From NCBI RefSeq assembly GCF_024623785.1, contig NZ_JANKBZ010000041.1:35804-99803 (forward strand): DNA of 64,000 nucleotides. Direction: 5' to 3'. This DNA comes from Archangium lipolyticum (GTDB taxonomy: Bacteria; Myxococcota; Myxococcia; Myxococcales; Myxococcaceae). The notes below the pieces were generated by a model. The model was not told where the DNA came from and ran no database searches. It saw nothing but the letters and a program-made list of their open reading frames with translations. Made by a program: the position numbers and the translations under genes. Positions 46,330-57,078 of this stretch are shown here, piece by piece (the stretch's first letter is position 1; each line of letters begins with the position of its first letter).

Positions 46330-47082
46330 ATGTCTCGAACCGACAGCGGCGCGGCCACACACGTGGGCCGCCGGCCGAACAACGAGGACTCCTACTGCGA
46401 GCGGTCCGACCTGGGACTCTTCGCGGTCGCCGATGGTCTGGGCGGACACGAGGGCGGAGAGGTGGCCAGTCAGCTCGTGCTGAGCACGGTGGCTGATTTC
46501 CTGTCCGCCCAGCAGGGCCAACAGGTGCCGGGCACGCCGTCGGAGGGCGAGCCGGCCAATGAACCCGAGAGCCTCATCGTCCAGGCCGTGCGCCAGGCCC
46601 ATCAGGAGGTGCGCGCGCACCAGAGTGGCAAGCTGTCGATGATGGCCTCGACCATCACCGCGGTGCTGCTGAGGGACGGGGAGGCCGTCGTCTGCAACCT
46701 CGGTGACAGCCGGACCTTCCTGCTGCGGGGCGGGGTGCTGCGGCGGCTGACGCGGGACCACACGGTGCTCGCGGAGATGGAGGAGGCGGGGCTGGATACG
46801 AGGAACCCCTTCGCCGTGATGCACCGCAACTCGTTGACGGGCGCCGTGGGCATGGAGGCCAGCGTCGAGATCGAGTGCAATCGCGTCCCCATACGACCGG
46901 GGGATGTGCTGATCCTCTGCAGCGACGGGTTGTACGAGCCGGTGCCGCCGGACGTCATGACGCCCTTGCTGGAGCAGGGGGGCTCGGCCCAGGAGATGGC
47001 CGAGCGGCTCGTCGCCGAGGCCTACAGGCGTGGGGGCACCGACAACATCACGGGCATCGTGGTGCGGATATTGGACGCATAA
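46330..47082 (+). CDS. PP2C-family Ser/Thr phosphatase
   Basis: The product is 250 residues from the ATG at 46330; an ATG 12 codons upstream is also possible. All PP2C metal and phosphate motifs are present: RRPNNEDSY, FAVADGLGGHEGGEVAS, NLGDSR, LCSDGLYEP and GTDNITGIVV. It is cytosolic and removes phosphate from Ser/Thr residues, the expected antagonist of Ser/Thr kinases such as those at 33747 and 53726. No kinase is directly adjacent, so the specific partner is not shown. Confidence 0.9.
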   Translation: MSRTDSGAATHVGRRPNNEDSYCERSDLGLFAVADGLGGHEGGEVASQLVLSTVADFLSAQQGQQVPGTPSEGEPANEPESLIVQAVRQAHQEVRAHQSGKLSMMASTITAVLLRDGEAVVCNLGDSRTFLLRGGVLRRLTRDHTVLAEMEEAGLDTRNPFAVMHRNSLTGAVGMEASVEIECNRVPIRPGDVLILCSDGLYEPVPPDVMTPLLEQGGSAQEMAERLVAEAYRRGGTDNITGIVVRILDA

Positions 47083-47150
47083 GGCCGCTCGCCTGCCTCC
47101 TCTCCCTTCCGGGATGACGGAGGCCCCGCTTGAACGTAGGAAGGGAGGTC

Positions 47151-48371
47151 ATGACTGTTCCCTCCCGGAAGCCTACTGGCACGCTGACGCTCGAGCTGCT
47201 GCTGGGGGCACTGACGGCGTTCGCGCCGCTGTCCATCGACATGTACCTGCCCGCGCTTCCGAGCATCGGGGCCGAGTTCCAGTCGACCCCCGCGGCCGTC
47301 CAGCTCACGCTCGCCTCGTTCTTCGCGGGGCTCGCGCTCGGTCAGCTCATCACCGGCCCGCTCATCGACAGGTTCGGCCGTACGCGCCCCCTGCGGGTGG
47401 GAATCGCCCTGTATGTGCTGGGCTCGCTGGGTTGTGCGCTCGCTCCCGGGACGGAGGTGCTCGTGGCCATGCGCTTCGTACAGGCGCTCGGTGGCGCGGT
47501 GGCCATCGTGGTGTCCCGCGCGGTGGTGAGGGACCTGTGGTCCGGCGCCGAGGCCGCGCGGACGATGTCACGGCTGGTGCTCGTGATGGGCGTGGCACCC
47601 ATCCTCGCGCCCCTCTTCGGCGGCTTCGTCCTCCGGTTCCTGGGCTGGCGCGCCATCTTCGCCGCGCTGGCCATCGTGGGGGCGCTGGCCCTCGTCGCCG
47701 TGGTGAAGGTATTGCCCGAGACGGCGCCTCCCCGCTCCGGCTCCCGGACGGTGGTCTCGGAGATGGCCTCGCTGCTCGGAGCGGCCGACTTCCTGGGCCC
47801 GGCGCTCGCCTGCGCCTTCATCCAGGCCGGCATGTTCGCCTACATCTCGGGCTCGTCGTTCGTCTTCATCACGCTGCATGGTGTCTCGCCGCAGCACTTC
47901 GGCTGGTTCTTCGGCGCCAACGCGATGGGCCTGGTCTCCATGTCGCAGCTCAACCGCAGGCTGCTGGCGACCCACCCGCCCCATCGCATCCTGCGCTGGG
48001 CCCTGGTCCTGTCCGTCGTCGCGGCCTCGTGCGTGCTGCTGGTCGCGTGGAGCGGTGCCCTCGGCCTGTGGGGGATGGCCGCCGCGCTGTTCTTCTTCGT
48101 CTCGACGCTGGGGCTCGTCATGCCCAACGCGACGGCGCTCGCGCTCGAGAAGCACGCCAGCCGCGCGGGGCTCGCCTCCGCGGTGCTCGGCGCGCTCCAG
48201 TACGGCATCGCCGCGTCCGCCTCCTGGGCCGTGAGCGCCTTCTACAACGGCACCGCGACTCCCATGGGGGCCGTGCTGGCTTCCGTCGCCGCGCTGGCCT
48301 GGGTCGCGCATTTCCTCGCGAGCCGCGCGCGTGCCCTCCCGTCTCCGGAGCTGGAGCAGGAGGCCGCCTGA
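47151..48371 (+). CDS. Bcr/CflA-type MFS drug efflux transporter
   Basis: ATG at 47151 follows AGGGAGG and gives 406 residues with 12 hydrophobic helices. FAPLSIDMYLPALPSIGAEF at the first helix, GQLITGPLIDRFGRTRPL between helices two and three, and RFVQALGGAVAIVVSRAVVRD are signatures of the Bcr/CflA subfamily (drug:proton antiporters). The substrate cannot be inferred. It converges on the FdhF/YdeP gene; a 7-bp inverted repeat (48360-48366 with 48390-48396) lies between them. Confidence 0.9.
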   Translation: MTVPSRKPTGTLTLELLLGALTAFAPLSIDMYLPALPSIGAEFQSTPAAVQLTLASFFAGLALGQLITGPLIDRFGRTRPLRVGIALYVLGSLGCALAPGTEVLVAMRFVQALGGAVAIVVSRAVVRDLWSGAEAARTMSRLVLVMGVAPILAPLFGGFVLRFLGWRAIFAALAIVGALALVAVVKVLPETAPPRSGSRTVVSEMASLLGAADFLGPALACAFIQAGMFAYISGSSFVFITLHGVSPQHFGWFFGANAMGLVSMSQLNRRLLATHPPHRILRWALVLSVVAASCVLLVAWSGALGLWGMAAALFFFVSTLGLVMPNATALALEKHASRAGLASAVLGALQYGIAASASWAVSAFYNGTATPMGAVLASVAALAWVAHFLASRARALPSPELEQEAA

Positions 48372-48395
48372 GGTGGGGCGCGGCTCTCCCGGCCT

Positions 48396-50750
<2,355 letters not shown>

Positions 50751-50931
50751 GGCTTCCTCCTGACCCGGGCGCGGAGAGGGAGCCGCGGCTGCCGGGCCGC
50801 CGGAGTCTACCTCTTCCGCCACGTGACCATCAGGCTCTCTTCGTGGCTCTCGGGCTCGGGGTCATGCCCTGTCTGGAGCCCTGGCAGGGGGACATTGCCC
50901 GCTCCGTTCGTGCCAGGAAGACTCGCGAGCC

Positions 50932-52287
50932 ATGGGCCTATGGCTGCGGGTTGTCGCATGGGTGGTGCTGAGCCTCGTCCTCGGTGGGAGCCGTTGTGGT
51001 GAGGATGGCGTCGCGCCGCCCGAGGTGTGGCGGGAGGACGTGGCGCCCGCCTTCGATTACGCCCTGTACTGCGATGCCTCGGGGCGTTTGACGGGTAGAT
51101 ACTCCGATGTATTGCTGGTGCACCGCTCCGAGCACCTGGAGCGGGTGTACGCGGACTCGCAGCGCGGCGACGCGCGGGCCCGGGTGCTCTTCGGCCAGTT
51201 GGAGGCGCAGGTTGCCGCTGGCGGCGAGAAGCTGGCGGATCAGGCACTGGGACTGGTGTGTCCCGCGCTGCCCTCGTGCACGGTGCGATGGGCGTTCCTC
51301 GACGAGCTGATTCCCTCGCACGGAGCGGGAGGCATGCGGCTCCGGCACGTGCTGGCGCGGAGCTTCGAGCGCGAGGCCCGGCTCAAGGGCGTGGAGAACG
51401 CCGTGCTCAACGCCGCCCTGAGCGTGCTGCTGGTGGGCAGCGTGTTGGAGGTGGCGGAGGCGAAAGCGGCTGGGGCCGAGGCTCGGACGCTGGCGGGTGG
51501 GTTGGGGCGGGGGCTGTCGCTGGATGACGTGGCGGCGCTGGAGGCGCGCTTCACCGAGGCCGAGGCGCTGGAGTCCGGCGCGCGTCTCCCGGCGCAACTG
51601 GAGGCACTCGCTCGCTACCGGCCCTCGGTGCACCAGCCTCCTTCGGGAGTGGCCGTTACAGAGAATAGGTGGGTGGACTATGTGGCGTATTGGGAAAGGC
51701 GCTACGAGGAACTCGCAGGGACCCGGCAGCGGCCTACAGGTGCACCACCAGTGAAGCCGCCACTGAAGTGGGAGAGCTACAACGTCTTTCGTGGCCGGTT
51801 CCAGGAAGCGCTGGAGTTTCAGGGGAGCGTGGCGGAGGTTCTCAGGCGGGAGGCGGGACTCGCAAAGGGGCAGAGACACTGGCTGCGGGGTCTCGAGCAG
51901 CCCCTGGTGGCGGAGAACGTGGGACTGGCGCATGAGGGTCGTGTCTCGCTCACCTATGTGGACCAGTTCGTCGTGGACGAGGCCTCCCTGCGTCCTGGCC
52001 GGACTCCCTCCGTCCACTCCTTCAGCAACAAACAGCACGACTTCAAGTCCATGAGCGAGAGCGCTGTCGTTCGGCAATTCGATGCTGACGTACGGGAGGC
52101 GTTGACGAAATATGGGGGGACAGTGGAGATACGCAGACCCGGTCATCCCCTCTTTGGACGCAAGGTCGCCGTTTCTCGTGTGCACCTCGTGTATGAGGAG
52201 GTGGAAATAGAGTCCGGTCTCAAGGGCAGGCTCACGCGCAGAGCAGAGGACTTCAACGTCGAGCTCCACTTCCATGCACAAGAATGA
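50932..52287 (+). CDS. Putative polymorphic toxin with exported leader
   Basis: The 451-residue protein has a hydrophobic leader (LRVVAWVVLSLVLGGSRC). Arg before the Cys makes a lipobox doubtful. The middle has a helical, hydrophobic stretch (NAVLNAALSVLLVGSVLEVA) and Ala/Leu/Glu-rich helices. The last about 140 residues form a separate unit with YVDQFVVDEASLR, SNKQHDF, EALTKYGGTVEIRRPGHPLFGRK and VHLVYEEVEIE, suggestive of a restriction-endonuclease-fold toxin. From about 51660 the DNA is visibly less GC-rich than the first half. A 14-base overlap with the next gene is typical of toxin-immunity pairs. The toxin call is inferred from layout. Confidence 0.55.
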   Translation: MGLWLRVVAWVVLSLVLGGSRCGEDGVAPPEVWREDVAPAFDYALYCDASGRLTGRYSDVLLVHRSEHLERVYADSQRGDARARVLFGQLEAQVAAGGEKLADQALGLVCPALPSCTVRWAFLDELIPSHGAGGMRLRHVLARSFEREARLKGVENAVLNAALSVLLVGSVLEVAEAKAAGAEARTLAGGLGRGLSLDDVAALEARFTEAEALESGARLPAQLEALARYRPSVHQPPSGVAVTENRWVDYVAYWERRYEELAGTRQRPTGAPPVKPPLKWESYNVFRGRFQEALEFQGSVAEVLRREAGLAKGQRHWLRGLEQPLVAENVGLAHEGRVSLTYVDQFVVDEASLRPGRTPSVHSFSNKQHDFKSMSESAVVRQFDADVREALTKYGGTVEIRRPGHPLFGRKVAVSRVHLVYEEVEIESGLKGRLTRRAEDFNVELHFHAQE

Positions 52288-53632
52288 CTGGAACAAACAG
52301 GATGAGTTCTTCCTGCATCTCTACTCGCCAGCCACCCCATTGGAGCCGGGCCACGAGGGATTGGACGCGATACTCGACTTCGTCGAGCCCCTGGATGCGC
52401 AACTGAGACCCGACCGCGTGAGCCTATCGCGTCAGCGGAAGTACTCGCGCCAGCTCGTGCACGAGAAGCTCCATGAATGCAGGACGATGGCCGGTACAGA
52501 TATCTTTTTTGCTCGCTCCAGGCCACCAGACGAAAGCCTCTGGCTCAGAACCCTCGACAATGGGGCCGAGGATTCCCGCTTCATCGTCGATTTGACGCTT
52601 AAACCCTTCTCCGTCGTTCGTGAAGAGAGCCAGCGCGAAGAATACGCCCACCGCCTCGTGTCCCTGGTGCGGTCCTTCGCCCAGCGCTTCCCCCTGTCCT
52701 ACGGACTGGCTCACAGCTACACCGACTTCTCCCTGGGTAGCGACCCTCACCGGACGAGCACGCGCCAACCGAAGCGGGTGTACGAGGCCTACTGGCTCAA
52801 CGTGTACGGCCCACGCATGGTGGAGGAGATTGGCCGCGAGCGCCTGATGTCCGTGCCCGCCGTTCACGTGGAGCAGTTGCCCGGCGGCGCCGTGATGTGG
52901 CTCACCCGCCATACTCCCGCCGACTTCGACTCCGAGGAAGCCCGTGTCGCCCAGGCCCGAGCCCTGGTGCACCTGCGTCCCGAGCTGAAGCTGGAGGAGA
53001 CGCTCGCTACCCTGCGTCAGCGCTCGCTCGTCTTCACTCCCATCCCCGTCGAGTTCGATGAGGATGTGGCCGACATCCTCTGGTTGAAGGTGAAAGGCCT
53101 GGGCTTGTCCGAGCAGCGACGGAACGTCGAGCGCTTCAACCGCTACCACCCTCCTCCCGTCACTGAGTGGCTGCCCGCCACTGACGCCCCAGCGCCCGAT
53201 GTCGATGACGTGCAGCGGGAGATCGCCATCATCGAGGGCGTCTTGCTCGAGCGGCTCACCTTGATGCTCCACAAGAAGGTTCCCGCGCTGGAGGAGGGCT
53301 CCGTGGAAGCGCTACCGCAGTTGGATTACTACCTGTGGCGCTCCGGCCGGGGGGCACAGTCGACGACTGGCGAGGGGCCGACGTATGGGGACAGGGAACT
53401 GCTCATCCCGCCGATAGGGGCTTTGCTGGGCATGCATCTGGTGCACACCCTGGGGGGGCGCTGGGTGCCTCGTCGCAAGCTGGAGGAGTCGGCGGTGGTG
53501 GTGGGGGACAGGGCCTGGCTTCCCTTCCTGCGCGCCCGCCATGCCCTCCAGGGCCGCGATGCCCCCCTCGACTACTCCTGTACCCAGCTCTTCCGCGTTG
53601 CTCAGCGACTCGCGCGCGCACTGGCGCATTGA
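52274..53632 (+). CDS. Two-domain putative immunity protein
   Basis: This 452-residue cytosolic protein overlaps the toxin gene by 14 bases. Residues about 30-270 (RFPLSYGLAHSYTDFSLG, YEAYWLNVYGPRMVEEIGRERL, GGAVMWLTRHTPADF) resemble type VI/DUF3396- or Imm52-like immunity proteins. Residues about 300-452 form a second, different domain (GALLGMHLVHTLGGRWVPRRKLEESAVVVGDRAWLPFLRARHALQ). The start at 52274 lies within the toxin tail without a strong ribosome site, so coupling is likely. The early part is lower in GC than its surroundings. Family assignment is tentative; the gene order is the main evidence. Confidence 0.55.
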   Translation: MHKNDWNKQDEFFLHLYSPATPLEPGHEGLDAILDFVEPLDAQLRPDRVSLSRQRKYSRQLVHEKLHECRTMAGTDIFFARSRPPDESLWLRTLDNGAEDSRFIVDLTLKPFSVVREESQREEYAHRLVSLVRSFAQRFPLSYGLAHSYTDFSLGSDPHRTSTRQPKRVYEAYWLNVYGPRMVEEIGRERLMSVPAVHVEQLPGGAVMWLTRHTPADFDSEEARVAQARALVHLRPELKLEETLATLRQRSLVFTPIPVEFDEDVADILWLKVKGLGLSEQRRNVERFNRYHPPPVTEWLPATDAPAPDVDDVQREIAIIEGVLLERLTLMLHKKVPALEEGSVEALPQLDYYLWRSGRGAQSTTGEGPTYGDRELLIPPIGALLGMHLVHTLGGRWVPRRKLEESAVVVGDRAWLPFLRARHALQGRDAPLDYSCTQLFRVAQRLARALAH

Positions 53633-53725
53633 GTCCACCTTCCGCTTCCGGACCGGGACCTGGAGATGCCAGGGCTACTCGCGGAGTGGGTCTGGTAGCC
53701 TCCGCTGTCTTCGGAGGTCGGTGGG

Positions 53726-55417
53726 ATGCGCGAGAACGAGAGCGCCGGCGGGGCCTGGGTGCCGCCCGGGTTGGACTTCACTCCCGGTGCCCAGGTGGCG
53801 GGATTCACCATCGAGGCGCGGCTCGCCTCCGGCAGCTTCGGTGCCGTCTTCCGTGCCAGCAGGAGCGGGCGGGCCTTCGCCCTCAAGCTGGTTCCCCTGG
53901 ATGTCCGCGGCGAGCGCGAGGTGGATTCCCTGCGCAAGGTCCGTCACCCCCATGTCGTGGGCCTCCATGGCTACAGCCTCTGGCCGGACGACGCGCCGCG
54001 CTTCCTGGTGCTCATCCTCGAGCTCGTCGCGGGCCTTCCGTTGGACGTGTGGGCGCTCGAGGAGAACCCCTCCGCGTCCGAGCTCGTGCGCCAGGTGCTG
54101 TTGCCCCTCGTGAGCGCCCTGTCCGCCGTGCATGCCTCGGGCGTGGTGCACCGCGACGTGAAGGAGGCCAATGTCCTCGTGCGCGAGGCGGATGGGCAGC
54201 CCGTGCTGGTGGACTTCGGCGCGGCCGGCTACGCGGGCGCCCCTCGCCTCACCGCCGTGCTCCCTCCCGGGACTCCCGAGTACCGCAGCCCCGAGGCCTG
54301 GCGCTTCGTCCGCGAGAGCGACAGCTCCGAGCCCTATCCCGCCGGGCCCGCGGACGACCTGTGGGCGCTGGGCGTTACGACCTACGCGCTCCTGACGCGC
54401 AGGCTGCCCTTCGGCGAGCGGCTCGAACCCGGGATGATCCGCGCCATCCTCCAGGAGACTCCCCCGGCGCCCCACTCACTCAACCCGCGAGTCCCTCGGG
54501 CCCTCGGCGACCTGTGCCTGCGCATGCTGGAGAAGTCGCCCGAGGCGCGCTTCGCGGACGCCGGGGCGCTCTCCGAGGCCCTGGAGGCGCAGCTGTCCCT
54601 GGCCGATGACTCCTGGCGCACCCCCCTGTTCCCCGGTGACTCGCGGCCCGTGAAACAGGCTCCGCCGGTACGCGAGCGCCCTCGGCGGTGGCGGGCCGGG
54701 CTCGCGCTGCTCGTGGTGGCCGGAGTGCTCTCCCTCCTCGCGGTGAAGGGGTGGCGACCCTCGCGGGCATCGTCCACCACCCAACGTGTAGAGTCGGCCC
54801 ACCCCCTCCCGCTCCAAAAGGCTGGCTCCCGCCAGGAATTGGCGCCTGCCCAGGTGACGGGAGACGTTGGCGCCGGCGCGGCACCTCCTGAGTCATCCAT
54901 CCCCGCGCCCGTCGCCCGTGCGACGTCCAGCGAGGAACCCGAGATGACGAAGTCGAAGCCCTTGCGTGGTCTGGCCGCCGCCACCGCCGTTGCCTGTTCG
55001 GCGTGCGCGACCACTCCCAAGCTGCCGACCCAGGCGGACTGTCCCCCCGGCGTCCGGGAGACCTATGAACGTTTCAGGATGAAGAAGGGGCCTCAGCCCC
55101 CCATCCTCCTCTCCACCGACGTCCACTCCGTCATTCCCGTGCGCGAAGGCGACTTCTCCATCATCCCGCTCCCCGGCTGGGGTGACATCCCCAGTGGCAC
55201 GGCCATGTCCGGGCGGCTCGTCTTCGGGAAGAACCAGGTGTATGGCCGCTTCACCCAGATGCGGCTCCCCAGCGGAGAGACCCTCCCCATCTGTCTGGAG
55301 CTCAGCCGCTATGGCGAGCGCGGTGTCCCGATGGACGCCAAGAGCACGCGGGACCGGGTGCTCATCGCCACGGTCTTCGACCTGATCCCCCTTCCCAACT
55401 CCATGTACAAGTACTGA
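53726..55417 (+). CDS. Ser/Thr protein kinase with C-terminal lipoprotein-like domain
   Basis: The kinase domain of this 563-residue protein spans about 20-290: LASGSFGAVF (33-42), ALKLV with Lys54, VHRDVKEANV with HRD at 142-144, and DFG at 163-165. All key residues are present. One membrane helix follows (about 323-340), then a Ser/Ala-rich linker. Residues 407-430 read like a complete lipoprotein leader (MTKSKPLRGLAAATAVACSAC). The final about 135 residues are a beta-rich outer domain ending NSMYKY. The ATG of that leader (54944) has GAGGA eight bases upstream, so a second product from within the gene is possible. The DUF2381-type gene follows after 26 bases. Confidence 0.8.
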   Translation: MRENESAGGAWVPPGLDFTPGAQVAGFTIEARLASGSFGAVFRASRSGRAFALKLVPLDVRGEREVDSLRKVRHPHVVGLHGYSLWPDDAPRFLVLILELVAGLPLDVWALEENPSASELVRQVLLPLVSALSAVHASGVVHRDVKEANVLVREADGQPVLVDFGAAGYAGAPRLTAVLPPGTPEYRSPEAWRFVRESDSSEPYPAGPADDLWALGVTTYALLTRRLPFGERLEPGMIRAILQETPPAPHSLNPRVPRALGDLCLRMLEKSPEARFADAGALSEALEAQLSLADDSWRTPLFPGDSRPVKQAPPVRERPRRWRAGLALLVVAGVLSLLAVKGWRPSRASSTTQRVESAHPLPLQKAGSRQELAPAQVTGDVGAGAAPPESSIPAPVARATSSEEPEMTKSKPLRGLAAATAVACSACATTPKLPTQADCPPGVRETYERFRMKKGPQPPILLSTDVHSVIPVREGDFSIIPLPGWGDIPSGTAMSGRLVFGKNQVYGRFTQMRLPSGETLPICLELSRYGERGVPMDAKSTRDRVLIATVFDLIPLPNSMYKY

Positions 55418-55443
55418 CAGGCCCGCCCTGGAGACCGTCATCC

Positions 55444-56343
55444 ATGCTCCCTTCCTCCACCGTGGCCCTCGTGAGCCTGCTCTTCTTGGGTGCGGCTCCC
55501 TCCCGGGGTGAGCTCTCCGAGAACGCCCTCTGCGAGGACGTGCGGCGCATCGAGCTGGCTTCGACCCCCTCGGCCGCACGCGAGGTGTGTGTCAGCCCGG
55601 GGCTCATGACCGGGTTGCTCTTCGAGGCCCCCATCGTGGTGGAGCTGGAAGACGAGGCGCGCTTCCTGGAGGTGATGCGGGGCCGCAACGGTATCGGCTT
55701 CGTTCCACCGCGAGACATGGCTCCCGGGGAGCGTCTGCGGTTGACGGTGCGTTTCGCCGATGGAGCCTCCCCGGACGTCATGCCCTTCGTGTTGGTGGCG
55801 CACCAGGCGCGGGCGACCCGGCAGGTGGAGGTGTACCGGGACACGCGCACCCGGGAGTCCTATCTGCAGGAGGTGGCCCAGGAGCGCGCCCGCTCCCGGC
55901 AGCTCCAGGAGGAGCTCGAACGGCTGCGCGCCGAGCGTCAGGCGCTCAAGGGGCTGCGCGGCGCCATCGTCAACGGAACCATCTCGATGACGGGCGTCCA
56001 GGCGCGGATGTTCCGGCCCGAGGTCGATGGCCGTTCCGTGGACGGGCTCTCCCTCGTCAAGGGCGCCGGCTACCGCTCCGATACGAGTGTCGCGCTGGAG
56101 GTGTGGGTGGCCAACTCGGGCCCGGAGCCCTGGATGGCCGCCGAGGTCTCCCTGATGAACGCCCAGGGCGAGAAGGTGAAGGGCCTCCGGTTCTGGCAGG
56201 GAGACGCCATCGCCGGCAACGGCAAGCAGCAGATCGTCGTGGAGGTCGAGAACGCGGATGACGCGCCCTCCGGCAACTACTCGCTCTGGTTGAAAGAGGC
56301 CGGCCCCCGCCAGCTCACCGTCCCCGGAGTCACCATTCCCTAG
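55444..56343 (+). CDS. DUF2381-type secreted protein
   Basis: This 299-residue protein has a signal peptide (VALVSLLFLGAAPSRG). It matches the myxobacterial DUF2381/TIGR02268 layout: CEDVRRIEL and VCVSPGLMTGLLFEAP early, then VEVYRDTRTRESYLQEVAQE, a coiled coil (about 140-175), SMTGVQARMF and a C-terminal beta domain (VALEVWVANSGPEPW). In myxobacteria such genes often sit next to a Ser/Thr kinase with a membrane helix, as here. It is probably periplasmic or surface and may present a signal to the kinase. That link is inferred from recurrence. Confidence 0.8.
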   Translation: MLPSSTVALVSLLFLGAAPSRGELSENALCEDVRRIELASTPSAAREVCVSPGLMTGLLFEAPIVVELEDEARFLEVMRGRNGIGFVPPRDMAPGERLRLTVRFADGASPDVMPFVLVAHQARATRQVEVYRDTRTRESYLQEVAQERARSRQLQEELERLRAERQALKGLRGAIVNGTISMTGVQARMFRPEVDGRSVDGLSLVKGAGYRSDTSVALEVWVANSGPEPWMAAEVSLMNAQGEKVKGLRFWQGDAIAGNGKQQIVVEVENADDAPSGNYSLWLKEAGPRQLTVPGVTIP

Positions 56344-56351
56344 GAGCGAGG

Positions 56352-57050
56352 ATGAAGTACGAGCCCCTGCATGGATGGGACCTGACACCGAAGCAGGCGG
56401 TGGCACTCCAGAGAGAGCTGCGAGAGCGTCTGGTGTTGCGTCCACCGCGAGGCCTGAAGGTGGAGCGCGTGGCGGGCGCGGACATCTCCATGAGCCGTGG
56501 CGCGGACACGGCCTATGGCGGCATCGTGGTGCTGGACGCTGGCACGCTGAAGCCCGTCGCCCAGGCCAGTGCCGCGGTGAAGCTGGGCTTCCCCTATGTG
56601 CCAGGGCTGCTGTCCTTCCGCGAGCTGCCCGTGCTCGCGGAGGTCTGGCGCCGGCTGGAGGTGCGGCCGGATGTGCTCATCTTCGACGGGCAGGGTACGG
56701 CGCACCCCCGGCGGCTCGGGCTCGCGTGCCATGGAGGCATGTTGTTCGGTGTGCCCTCCATTGGTTGTGCCAAGTCGTTGCTCGTGGGTGGACATGGGCC
56801 CCTCGGCCAGGAGCGCGGTTCCATGGCGGAGATCGTCCACCAGGGCGAGGTGGTGGGCATGGCCGTGCGCACCCGCAGGGGGGTGCTGCCTGTCTATGTT
56901 TCACCGGGTCATCTGATGGATCTGCCCACCGCCGTCGAGCTCGTGCTTCGCGTGGCGCCTCGCTATCGCGAGCCGGAGACGACCCGGTTCGCGCACAGGT
57001 TGGTCAATGACGTTCGCCGCTCGGCGCTGGACCCGGAACCCTCACCCTAG
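56352..57050 (+). CDS. nfi: Endonuclease V (deoxyinosine-specific)
   Basis: The 232-residue protein aligns by motif with Endo V, which cuts DNA or RNA one base 3-prime of inosine. The catalytic set fits T. maritima Endo V (Asp43, Glu89, Asp110): GADIS with Asp44, FPYVPGLLSFRELP with Glu91, and FDGQGTAHPRR with Asp112. The lesion-binding wedge PYVPG is intact. The gene follows the DUF2381 gene by eight bases but is functionally unrelated. Its last codons (EPSP and stop) lie within an intergenic repeat copy, so the original C-terminus may have been replaced. Confidence 0.95.
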   Translation: MKYEPLHGWDLTPKQAVALQRELRERLVLRPPRGLKVERVAGADISMSRGADTAYGGIVVLDAGTLKPVAQASAAVKLGFPYVPGLLSFRELPVLAEVWRRLEVRPDVLIFDGQGTAHPRRLGLACHGGMLFGVPSIGCAKSLLVGGHGPLGQERGSMAEIVHQGEVVGMAVRTRRGVLPVYVSPGHLMDLPTAVELVLRVAPRYREPETTRFAHRLVNDVRRSALDPEPSP

Positions 57051-57071
57051 CCCTCTCCCAGAGGGAGAGGG
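57038..57071 (-). repeat. Palindromic intergenic repeat, copy 4 (inverted)
   Basis: Read on the minus strand this is the same unit: CCCTCTCCC / GGGAGAGGG arms (57051-57071) with a tail ending GGGTGAGGGT. On the plus strand its tail reads ACCCTCACCCTAG, supplying the last codons and the TAG stop of endonuclease V. It ends seven bases before the stop of the convergent hydrolase gene. Confidence 0.75.
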
Positions 57072-57078
57072 GAGCTTG

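Noticed and set aside
50932..52287. Naming this toxin as a specific SitA family.
   Set aside because: The leader lacks a good lipobox and I cannot match the sequence to a particular Sit family with confidence.
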